Shown: piece by piece, positions 16,469 to 23,843 of the stretch | How positions within the stretch are numbered: position 1 is the stretch's first letter | How the letters are laid out: each line of letters opens with the position of its first letter | Origin: an uncultured Lactobacillus sp. | Lineage (GTDB): Bacteria; Bacillota; Bacilli; Lactobacillales; Lactobacillaceae | DNA: 64,000 nucleotides | Direction of reading: 5' to 3' | NCBI GenBank assembly: GCA_937874695.1 | Contig: CALNAJ010000028.1 | Span: forward strand, 124,001 to 188,000 | Translations under genes and position numbers: made by a program | Notes under the pieces: generated by a model | Told to the model about the DNA's origin: nothing | What the model saw: only the letters and a program-made list of their open reading frames with translations | Databases searched by the model: none

Positions 16469-17023
16469 ATGAAAATCTATCAAGCAAATATCGTGCCACT
16501 TAACGAACAGGCTATTGGCACGGCGGCTCACGGGTCAGCGCTCTTCACCATCAACGGTGACCAGTTGACCATCAATATTGAAATGTTCGATACGCCCGCC
16601 AATCTCCAACACTGGGAACATTTCCACGGCTTTCCAGATGGCAAGGACGCAGCCATCGCCACGAGTGCTCAGGACGTCAACCACGATGGTTTCATTGACC
16701 TCCCCGAGACTGGTGCTGTCTCCGGCACGACCATGGTACCCTTCGATGCGGCACCCCACGAGATGAACATTCCTAACGATAACTACCCCGTTTCGGATGC
16801 GAATGGCTACTTCGCCTACACGAAGGTCGTGCCGTTAGCCGCCCTCGATGCCCAATTCAAGGCAACCTTTGACGACAACGAGTTGGCCCTGGACAAGCGG
16901 GTCATCTACATTCACGGCGTAACCGACGATGTTGCCTTGCCAGATACGGTGGCTGGTGCGGTCGGCCACTATTCCACCCACGTGACGTTGCCAATCGCTG
17001 TGGGAAAGATTGTCGCCCTGTAA
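16469..17023 (+). CDS. Unknown cytosolic protein with an EF-hand-like loop
   Basis: A 184-aa protein without signal peptide. Residues 69-81 read DVNHDGFIDLPE, a near-ideal calcium-binding EF-hand or dockerin loop (D-x-N-x-D-G-x-I-D-x-x-E). It also has a histidine cluster, HWEHFHGF, near residue 50 and IYIHGV near residue 148. Overall beta-rich character and the late YIHG could suggest a distant CHRD or Cu/Zn-SOD-like fold, but I am not confident. It is divergent from the FLP-like regulator and placed behind the FNR box, so redox or oxygen control is likely. Ribosome site GAGGAGG. The stop overlaps the next start. Confidence 0.7.
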   Translation: MKIYQANIVPLNEQAIGTAAHGSALFTINGDQLTINIEMFDTPANLQHWEHFHGFPDGKDAAIATSAQDVNHDGFIDLPETGAVSGTTMVPFDAAPHEMNIPNDNYPVSDANGYFAYTKVVPLAALDAQFKATFDDNELALDKRVIYIHGVTDDVALPDTVAGAVGHYSTHVTLPIAVGKIVAL

Positions 17024-17172
17024 TGCGGCACAGCTATTGGCGCGTGATTGCCGTCATCTTCTATCTAGTCGTGTTGCTACTAGTTGTCTTTCATCAAGAT
17101 ATGTTGGCCATGTACGGCATGGCAGTGGGGATGTTATTAGAAGCCATTATGGCGCTGCTGTTCAAGTCCTGA
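17023..17172 (+). CDS. Small membrane protein (49 aa)
   Basis: The ATG overlaps the upstream stop (TAATG), so translation is coupled. The product MRHSYWRVIAVIFYLVV... has two hydrophobic segments separated by the short HQDMLAMYGMA and ends LLFKS. It follows the EF-hand-like gene in the same FNR-box unit and precedes a terminator. No family recognised. Confidence 0.65.
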   Translation: MRHSYWRVIAVIFYLVVLLLVVFHQDMLAMYGMAVGMLLEAIMALLFKS

Positions 17173-17221
17173 GTCTTACACCCAAAGCCGCTGGATCGCT
17201 TAACTTACAATAGGAATACAC

Positions 17222-17256
17222 AAACGGGACTACCTGCGGGCGGCCCCGTTTTTAAG
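17222..17256 (+). terminator. Terminator of the FNR-box operon
   Basis: AACGGG / CCCGTT hairpin followed by T5. Its loop, CCTGCGGGCG, is complementary to the loop of the opposing terminator at 17266-17299. Confidence 0.7.
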
Positions 17257-17265
17257 GTCTATTCG

Positions 17266-17299
17266 ACAAAAAACGGTGTCGCCCGCAGGCAACACCGTT
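17266..17299 (-). terminator. Terminator of the WxL surface cluster
   Basis: On the minus strand, ACGGTGT / ACACCGT is followed by T6. Confidence 0.8.
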
Positions 17300-17316
17300 A
17301 TGGTCAAAAATTAATT

Positions 17317-17841
17317 TTATTTGTTCTCACGGAGCAACCGTGCTTGCCACCGAACGACGGCCAACAAGGTGATTGCAATCAACAGGAACAGGCCAAAGAC
17401 GCTGGCTAAGAACACCTGTGATTCACCAGTTTGTGGCAACCGTCCCGCAACGAGATCAGCTGTACCGGAATGAACAACACTTGCAACGGCCCCAGCCGGT
17501 TTATTGGCTGCGCTATGGCCGCTGGTGACACTGGTCGTGGGAGTGTGACCGCTGGGAATATCTGAGTTAACAACATCACCATCGCCACCATCAGTTAAGA
17601 CACCACTAGATTCACCGGAACTATCAGATGAACTAGAGCTATTAGCTGAAGGAACCTTATCTGGGTTCCCACCGTGATTAACATCACTTGTGCCAGTAAA
17701 CGTGATACCTACGCTAGTACTCGCTGTCGTATTCGCTGAGCTTGTCCCCGTATCTGAAGTGTCAGCAAGTGCTGTCACACCAAACCCGAGTCCCAAGACC
17801 ACCGCCGCCACCATCACCAGTCGCTTAATGATCTTCTTCAT
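17317..17841 (-). CDS. Small LPXTG-anchored surface protein (CscD-like)
   Basis: About 174 aa: signal peptide MKKIIKRLVMVAAVVLGLGF, a Ser/Thr/Asp-rich low-complexity middle, then a sortase signal LPQTGES, a hydrophobic segment and the basic tail RWQARLLRENK. The start is placed at 17841, where GAAAGGGGGCGG precedes ATG; a longer frame overlaps the upstream gene. It is likely anchored to peptidoglycan by sortase A. It sits last in a WxL cluster, like CscD proteins of lactobacilli. Confidence 0.85.
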   Translation of the reverse strand: MKKIIKRLVMVAAVVLGLGFGVTALADTSDTGTSSANTTASTSVGITFTGTSDVNHGGNPDKVPSANSSSSSDSSGESSGVLTDGGDGDVVNSDIPSGHTPTTSVTSGHSAANKPAGAVASVVHSGTADLVAGRLPQTGESQVFLASVFGLFLLIAITLLAVVRWQARLLRENK

Positions 17842-17872
17842 GACCGCCGCCCCCTTTCGAGACTGCCTATTG

Positions 17873-18928
17873 CTACGCTTCCTCTTCATCGTCCTTACGA
17901 CGCTTACGCCGAATCAAGTAAATAATCAACAGAATCAGGAGAATCAAGATTAGCATGCCCAAAGCACCTAAAGCAACTAATAGCCAAATACTGATACCAG
18001 CATTTGCGTCCTTGTTGTACTCATTTGCCTGAGCCTGCGTAATAGTAAAGTTACGGTCAAATACCCATTCATGATCCGTATTCTTAGCAATCATGTGTAA
18101 GTGATAATGTCCCGCTTTTAACTTCATATCCCCATATAACACTGGATAGTTAAAAGTTGTGTTAGGCGCCATCTGTACGTTTTCTTGCTTAACCCTTTTA
18201 ACGAGTTTTGCACCATCACGATTAGTAATCGTCGTTGCCAGCTTTAAATTTGGAATCATTACAGCAGTAGTATTACGTAAATCGGCAATTACACCTCTTC
18301 GACCATAACTCTTACCAGCTGTGACCTTTCCCAAATTCATCGATGGATTGGGAACTTTTCCCATTGTGTATTTCATGCCAATAACATATGAATACTGACT
18401 TCTGATATTATTAGCACCTTTAACATTTCCGGTAACTTTACTGTCAACCCGTTTAAAATACCAACCGCCTAAAATCACACCGTTAAAATCCGTCTTTGGA
18501 ATCTTAACGTTAGCAGTGACCAACTTAGAACTATTAGCGGGAATCGTTAACGTCTTCTTACCTTGAATCTTAGTCAGATCGCTCATCTTATATCGTAACG
18601 TTGAATCATAAGACTTAGCTGGTTTAACGTAGTCAATTGTCCCCGTGGTATTAGTCCAAGCGGTATGAATCGCTGTTTCAACTTTAATATTCTGATTTGT
18701 GACATTATAAACTCTAACCTGCAATTGTTGCGTTTTCTTCGAAGACATCTTTAAATCGAAGAAAGAATTCTGCTTGTTAATTTGATTATTCGGAATTTTA
18801 GCAGCTACGTTATAACCAACATTATTGTTAGTCGCTGCCTGCACCCGAGGTATAAGTGATAGAAAACCACCTAAAATGACACCCATCACTAATAACATAA
18901 CCAAACGAATCTGCTTTAATCCTAGCAT
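17873..18928 (-). CDS. DUF916/DUF3324 WxL-interacting protein
   Basis: A 351-aa protein with a signal peptide, an N-terminal DUF916 domain (NVGYNVAAKIPNNQINKQ), a DUF3324 domain (about residues 160-300), a C-terminal TM helix and a charged RRKRRKDDEEEA tail. These proteins bridge WxL proteins to peptidoglycan at the membrane-wall interface. The gene lies between the WxL gene and the LPXTG gene on one strand. A terminator separates it from the WxL gene, so the WxL gene may be transcribed in excess. Confidence 0.88.
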   Translation of the reverse strand: MLGLKQIRLVMLLVMGVILGGFLSLIPRVQAATNNNVGYNVAAKIPNNQINKQNSFFDLKMSSKKTQQLQVRVYNVTNQNIKVETAIHTAWTNTTGTIDYVKPAKSYDSTLRYKMSDLTKIQGKKTLTIPANSSKLVTANVKIPKTDFNGVILGGWYFKRVDSKVTGNVKGANNIRSQYSYVIGMKYTMGKVPNPSMNLGKVTAGKSYGRRGVIADLRNTTAVMIPNLKLATTITNRDGAKLVKRVKQENVQMAPNTTFNYPVLYGDMKLKAGHYHLHMIAKNTDHEWVFDRNFTITQAQANEYNKDANAGISIWLLVALGALGMLILILLILLIIYLIRRKRRKDDEEEA

Positions 18929-18996
18929 CCTTACACCTCTGCCTTACCCTAGTTAATGCAACTCCTGTAATATCCTTATAATACTACATTCATAAG

Positions 18997-19032
18997 CAAA
19001 AAGGTGTTCATTCGCACAGAATGGACACCTTA
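18997..19032 (-). terminator. Terminator after the WxL gene
   Basis: On the minus strand, AAGGTGTCCATTC / GAATGAACACCTT is followed by T5. It lies inside the cluster, between the WxL and DUF916 genes. Confidence 0.8.
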
Positions 19033-19048
19033 AATCGCATTTTGAAAA

Positions 19049-19798
19049 TTAGCTGGCTGGAGTGTTGTTCAAAGTCCAGTTTAAGGTAGCCGTGTAAGCA
19101 GTCCCAGCTTTAGTAGCATTAACGTTTGCAGGAATGTTAGTCAAAACAATGTTGCTTGCATCCAATTGCATTGCAGTAGCACCAGCACCAACACCAGTTG
19201 CAGCGTTATAGATAGTCGCAGGACCCTCACCGGTAACCAAGTTAGCAGGCTTACCAACTGCCTTAGAACCGGCACTGTTTGTAATAGTTGCTTGATCCCC
19301 ACCTAAATTAAGGTGAGCATCTTTGATAACGTCTGACCCAGCTACTAAGTCAGAACTGTCAACCGTAACGTTCCAGCCGGCATTAGTACCACGCGTATCA
19401 GAAACTTCTGTAACCAGCTTAGGCGTAGCAGGAGCTTCTTTGAATACACTTGATTCAATGCTTGTAGGACTGTAAGTCTTGCTGGTAGAAGCCGTAGTTT
19501 GATCTGCAACATGACTACCGAAATCCATCGTTGGTGAAACGTATAAGAAGGTTAAATCGGCGTCGTCACCGGGCTTAGCACCACCGTTTGGATTGTTTGG
19601 ATCAGTTGGTGTAACTGGCTTCGTTGGGTCAGTTGGATCAACTGGTGTAGTAGTTGATGCAGGCTTGGTAAACGTGATTGTACCAGTAGTCGTACCAGTC
19701 GATGGATTGTCGCCGGTTGCCGCGTTAGCCGTAACTGGTGCAATGGCCCCCAATAATAATGCACTTGCTAATAAAATACTGCTTACTGTCTTCTTCAT
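19049..19798 (-). CDS. WxL-domain cell surface protein
   Basis: A 249-aa secreted protein. The signal peptide ends ANAATG, followed by a Pro/Thr linker (PVDPTDPTKPVTPTDP) and a WxL domain with the two characteristic motifs: GTNAGWNVTVD (here W-N-V) and the terminal TLNWTLNN. WxL proteins bind peptidoglycan non-covalently and work with DUF916 partners. It has its own strong promoter (19982-20010) and a leader of about 175 nt. The large CscC-type partner usually found in such clusters is not present. Confidence 0.9.
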   Translation of the reverse strand: MKKTVSSILLASALLLGAIAPVTANAATGDNPSTGTTTGTITFTKPASTTTPVDPTDPTKPVTPTDPNNPNGGAKPGDDADLTFLYVSPTMDFGSHVADQTTASTSKTYSPTSIESSVFKEAPATPKLVTEVSDTRGTNAGWNVTVDSSDLVAGSDVIKDAHLNLGGDQATITNSAGSKAVGKPANLVTGEGPATIYNAATGVGAGATAMQLDASNIVLTNIPANVNATKAGTAYTATLNWTLNNTPAS

Positions 19799-19981
19799 AA
19801 TTAAGCACCCCTCATTTTGTGTTTAAATCCCTCAAAGTCCCAACAACAGATATATTTAATAATTTCCGATGCCCCTTAACCACTAGTCACCGCAAAGACT
19901 GGCTTCACTTAGTTAATGGGGAATCATTTCGCAACTGCCTCCTAGTCGGTAGTTACGCTTTACTAAATATGTAACAAGTTC

Positions 19982-20010
19982 ATTATAGCGTGGGAAGGTC
20001 TGCCTGTAAA
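19982..20010 (-). promoter_or_regulatory. Promoter of the WxL gene
   Basis: On the minus strand, TTTACA, 17 bp, then a consensus TATAAT. The leader to the ATG is about 175 nt. Confidence 0.8.
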
Positions 20011-20226
20011 TAGTTTTTTTGATAAAAAGTGAAACTTTTTTAAAAAAATCGCAATTTCGCTATAAAAACCGTTATATTGGGGTATGTAACCGCTAACCAG
20101 TTTGTTAGGGAAACTTATTTTAGTGCTAATTTGTCAGCATTTTGACAAATATGGCTAAAAATTAGTCAGGTGATAAGGGATGTCGCCCCATCGTCATTGA
20201 CTTGGCTAATATTTTAGCAAAACCCA

Positions 20227-20258
20227 CACAAAAACGACCCCATCACTGGGGCCGTTAC
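20227..20258 (-). terminator. Terminator of the zinc-ribbon orphan gene
   Basis: On the minus strand, AACGGCCCCA / TGGGGTCGTT is followed by a T-run. Confidence 0.8.
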
Positions 20259-20261
20259 TCG

Positions 20262-21797
20262 TTAATCTTGTGATTTCAGAAGCGCGGCAACTAACTGCTG
20301 GGTCGCGGTAGACCGGCCTTCCTGTTGATCCTGCACACGCAGATAATACTGATGGAGGGCTGACAGCGTCACCGCCTCCGTCGCCGCGGGTAAGGCATAC
20401 AGTCGATGATAAGCGGTTGTAACCGTTATCAAGTCGTCACCCCCGTGTACGAGTTGCCGTAATTGCCGGGGAGTCACGTGATTCTTTCGCGCGGGCACCC
20501 AGCCAGTAGCCGGTTGCTGGGCGAGACGTTGCTGGAAAGCCTGCGTCAACGTAGCCGGCCAGGTCGCCGGTACGGATTGCCCAGCAGTCAGTTGTGCCCT
20601 GAGTGTTGCCAATTGGGGATAGACCGTAGCTGGCACCTGCCGCCCCTCCCATGTCTGTTGAAGGCGGGCCAATCGTTCCTGCCGCTGGGCCGTGGTCAAG
20701 TCAAAGCCCACTGCCGCGTTGAAGACATCGTCATCCCAATCGCGTTGGCGTCGTGCCGCCAGCCGACGGGCGATGCGGTTCAGATCCGCCACCAAGTAGC
20801 GGGGAACAATCTGCAATCGGGCCGCCTTAATCTGACCGGTTCGGGCAAACTCAGTCGCCATCACACCCAATTGATAGGAATTGACCAATTTGTGCAGCGC
20901 TACCGGCATCTTAATTGCCGCCAACTCCTGCTTGAAGACGGCCAAGGCCAAGTGTTGCGTTAGGAGTCCCGCGACCGCTGCCAGATACTGGCGATAGTCC
21001 GTAGAATCTCGCAATTGGCGTTCCGCCGTGGACTGCGCGGTATTGGCTGCCTCCCAAGCCGCCTGTTCTTCCTTTGCCGCGAGGTCCTGTTCCTGCTGTT
21101 GCTTGGCTTGAACCTGCACGGCCACAGCCACCTCGGCATCCCGATCCGCCGCTTGAAGCTGATCGTACGCCGTCAAATACGGCGCTAGCTGCTCGTCTGG
21201 CAGCGTCTGTGAACGATGGCGTAAGTAACCCGTGACCGTGGATTTCGTCCCGTTATGGACCCACCGTTGCCGTCTGCGGTGCTGCTGTGGCAGGTTAGGC
21301 AAGGCATCCTTGGTCCACAGAATCTCCGGCACCACTGGATAGTGGTCCGTGAGCGCATCATACTGGGCCACCGCGTGAAAATTATCATCGGTGGTGATGG
21401 CCATCAGGTACTGCATTTCATCACTCATAAACTTCTTCACGCACTCCGAGCCAACCAAGATCTCATGGTCGGTCGCCCGCAATACCACGTGGTATTCGTA
21501 GCGGACCGGCTTATGGCACAGCGCGCAGTGATGCCAGTCAGTCCGATTCTCGCTGGGATTGATGGCGTAGGGTAGCCGCGCCAAGAGTTTCCACGCCAGA
21601 CTCCCGGTTACCAGCCAGTCTACCCGCTGTTCCATGATGACTTCGCGCGCCGACCGCGTCAAAAAGTCACTGGTATCCTTGACTGTGGGGTGCTCGCGTA
21701 ACAATGGCAGAACGCGAGTCAATTCTGGTAAGGCCAGCGCGGGCTGGGTCAGTTGAAGAAACCGGTTCTGCGCCGGTGTGAGGAGCGTGGTTGCCAT
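20262..21797 (-). CDS. Large hypothetical protein with a zinc-ribbon-like site
   Basis: About 511 aa, unrecognised. Near residue 90 it has HHCALCHKPVRYEY followed after about 20 residues by GSECVKKF, a probable treble-clef or zinc-ribbon site. From about residue 215 there is a Gln/Glu/Ala-rich coiled coil (AVQVQAKQQQEQDLAAKEEQ), then a basic helical C-terminal region. There is no signal peptide. The start at 21797 (MATTLL) gives a better spacing to AGAAGGGA than the ATG at 21806. It is a single-gene unit. A nucleic-acid-associated role would fit the zinc site and basic character but is speculation. Confidence 0.65.
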   Translation of the reverse strand: MATTLLTPAQNRFLQLTQPALALPELTRVLPLLREHPTVKDTSDFLTRSAREVIMEQRVDWLVTGSLAWKLLARLPYAINPSENRTDWHHCALCHKPVRYEYHVVLRATDHEILVGSECVKKFMSDEMQYLMAITTDDNFHAVAQYDALTDHYPVVPEILWTKDALPNLPQQHRRRQRWVHNGTKSTVTGYLRHRSQTLPDEQLAPYLTAYDQLQAADRDAEVAVAVQVQAKQQQEQDLAAKEEQAAWEAANTAQSTAERQLRDSTDYRQYLAAVAGLLTQHLALAVFKQELAAIKMPVALHKLVNSYQLGVMATEFARTGQIKAARLQIVPRYLVADLNRIARRLAARRQRDWDDDVFNAAVGFDLTTAQRQERLARLQQTWEGRQVPATVYPQLATLRAQLTAGQSVPATWPATLTQAFQQRLAQQPATGWVPARKNHVTPRQLRQLVHGGDDLITVTTAYHRLYALPAATEAVTLSALHQYYLRVQDQQEGRSTATQQLVAALLKSQD

Positions 21798-21888
21798 GAA
21801 AAACATTTCCCTTCTACGTTAAAAGTCGTTTTATAAGCATATCATAATTTGCCGGATTGGGGAACGTACGTTTTGAAAATAAGACATT

Positions 21889-21943
21889 TTTACCACCTGA
21901 GACTATACTTTTATCAAAAGGATAGTCTCAGGTGGTAAAAATC
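21889..21943. terminator. Very long perfect inverted repeat, probable bidirectional terminator
   Basis: A 20-bp perfect stem with T5 and A5 at the outer ends, extended after one mismatch by CTTTT/AAAAG around an ATC loop. It lies 72 bp past the stop of the permease gene (minus strand) and upstream of the zinc-ribbon gene. Confidence 0.65.
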
Positions 21944-22014
21944 GTCGCCAAAAAAAGGATGAGCACCCGCCCACCCTTTGCTAAATTTCCAATCATTCAA
22001 GCCAAACTGTTCTA

Positions 22015-22860
22015 TCAGATGTGGACCATCATCACGGCCCCACCAATCAGAATTGCCAGGCCAATCGCCTTAGGCACCAATTGCTTCAGGTTGGCTTCCT
22101 TCAGGACGATCACGCCAAGCAGTGTGGCAACTACCACGTTCAGTTGGGTCAGGACAAACCCGTTGACCAACCCATTTAAGCTCAACGACATCAGGTAAGT
22201 TCCCGCCGCCACAGCGAAAATGAACCCAGAGGTGATGTTGCGCAGGCCCCAGGGATCTTGCCCTGGAATCCGTTTGCGACCGACGACGTAGATCGTCAAA
22301 GCCCCAGCCATCATCCCCAGCGTCTGTGGAAGAAAACCGTTGAGCCCCTTAGCTACCGTGTAGTGAGGGAAACCAGAATACCCCCAGTAACCGACACAGG
22401 TGACCACCAGCATGGCATAGGCGCCAAGGTCCTTGCGCGACACGTGAATCACACCGTTGCTGACCATGACCCCGGCCAAAATAATCAGGAGGGCAATCAC
22501 GCCCAGCACGCTGTCGTGCCAACCGACCCATTCGCCGAAGACCCAGCCACCGATCAGGGAGTTCCCGATGATTTGAAGCGCCGTGGAAAATGGCACCGCG
22601 TTATTGACGCCCAACGCGCCGTAGCCCCAATACTGACCGCCTTGGCCGATACTCCAGCAGACCCCGGAGACAAAGTACAGCAGGAAATCCGTGAGACTAT
22701 AGTCGTAGTGAAAAATGAGCTGTAAAACAATGGCGCTGATCACGCCCCCCACGCTGGTTCCCAACAGTTGTTCCGTCCAATTGCCGCCGGTTTTACCCTG
22801 CATCCAAATGGGGAGAATCCCCCAAAATAATGCGGGCATCAGACCAATGACGATGTTCAT
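22015..22860 (-). CDS. GRP-family sugar uptake permease (GlcU/RbsU-like)
   Basis: A 281-aa membrane protein with ten predicted helices. The family-typical N terminus is LMPALFWGILPIWMQ, followed by VCWSIGQGGQYWGY. Members import glucose or ribose by a non-PTS, proton-coupled route. The ATG at 22860 follows AGGTGATCGGG; the frame opens at an upstream GTG. Its promoter overlaps a perfect cre site, so CcpA repression is expected. The sugar is not determined. Confidence 0.85.
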   Translation of the reverse strand: MNIVIGLMPALFWGILPIWMQGKTGGNWTEQLLGTSVGGVISAIVLQLIFHYDYSLTDFLLYFVSGVCWSIGQGGQYWGYGALGVNNAVPFSTALQIIGNSLIGGWVFGEWVGWHDSVLGVIALLIILAGVMVSNGVIHVSRKDLGAYAMLVVTCVGYWGYSGFPHYTVAKGLNGFLPQTLGMMAGALTIYVVGRKRIPGQDPWGLRNITSGFIFAVAAGTYLMSLSLNGLVNGFVLTQLNVVVATLLGVIVLKEANLKQLVPKAIGLAILIGGAVMMVHI

Positions 22861-22894
22861 CCCGATCACCTGATTTCTAGCTTCAATAAGGTTA

Positions 22895-22924
22895 ATCGTA
22901 CGCCATTGATGAAAGCGCTGTCAA
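22895..22924 (-). promoter_or_regulatory. Promoter of the sugar permease gene
   Basis: On the minus strand, TTGACA, 18 bp, then TACGAT. The -35 overlaps the cre site at 22910-22923. Confidence 0.65.
22910..22923. promoter_or_regulatory. cre site (CcpA operator)
   Basis: TGAAAGCGCTGTCA matches the consensus TGWAANCGNTNWCA at every position and covers the -35 of the permease promoter. Confidence 0.8.
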
Positions 22925-23169
22925 TGATGATTCGATAAGTTTTTCAGTGAATCTTGTGTTTCCATTTAGAGTTATCCAAGTTCTCAGCAATTTAGGAAAC
23001 TATCAACTACCGAGTACGTGCTAAATAAGTTCAGATACGCGCATATTCTTCTATAGTAAAAGGCATAGTTGCTGTCCAACTTGCGGATAACATCTCTGCC
23101 TTCCCACTTACCTAAACTTTTTGAATGATAGTCACTTTAAGAGCCTAGCCACAACAGCCAAACGTCGTC
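22925..23169. other. Intergenic region, no clear signal
   Basis: Between the permease promoter and the tautomerase stop. I see no ORF, no repeat copy and no convincing terminator here. Confidence 0.5.
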
Positions 23170-23559
23170 CTAAAGTTTTCCGTTCATAAACTGAGCCTCA
23201 CCGTTGCCAAAACTCCAATCGGCCTTGGTATTGCTGGTGATGTTGATCAAGACATCAGTTGGTGGCACACCCGCACCAGCTTCCAGCTCTTTAACCAATC
23301 GTGCATAGAACCGTTCCTTGTCGGCCTCTTCACGGGGACTGGACGTCAAACTAAAGATCAGCGTCTTCTCCGTCCGGTCGAAGCCTAAGCCCACGTCCCA
23401 AACAATCATTTCTTCTGGATCGTGTTGCGTGACGATCTGGTAGCGGTCGCGGGGCAACAGGTGCAGTTCTTCCGTAGCCACCTTGTAGGCAATATCCAAA
23501 ATAGTCTTGATTTCGGCCTTACTCCGGCCCCTGTACATATCGATTCGCATTAATGGCAT
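23170..23559 (-). CDS. Tautomerase superfamily protein
   Basis: A 129-aa protein beginning MPLMRIDMYRGRS. After Met removal, Pro1 would be the catalytic base of the 4-oxalocrotonate tautomerase/MIF superfamily. The central stretch DRYQIVTQHDPEEMIV and the terminal GNGEAQFMNGKL fit the longer (about 125 aa) subgroup. Ribosome site GAAGGAG. It stands alone; the substrate is unknown. Confidence 0.85.
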   Translation of the reverse strand: MPLMRIDMYRGRSKAEIKTILDIAYKVATEELHLLPRDRYQIVTQHDPEEMIVWDVGLGFDRTEKTLIFSLTSSPREEADKERFYARLVKELEAGAGVPPTDVLINITSNTKADWSFGNGEAQFMNGKL

Positions 23560-23843
23560 GGTTTCGATCTCCTTCTTGAGTTGTCTTTCAGCTACGCCGG
23601 TTAGGCAAGACGATTTCGTTTTGCCCCAAAATTACTTACCAGCACGGCTTTATCTGTAAATATAGCAGAAGCGCGCTACCTTTTGGGCTCACGCGACTCG
23701 CTCGGGTGTGGCTTGTTGCCACAACCCTTAACGACAAGATTCATTCTACTCGGAAAGGCTGGAGAAAGAATTGATAAATATCAAGTATTGATAACTTAAA
23801 AAATATTCGGAACGATTTTCGAGCTTCTAACATTTCCTATCAC

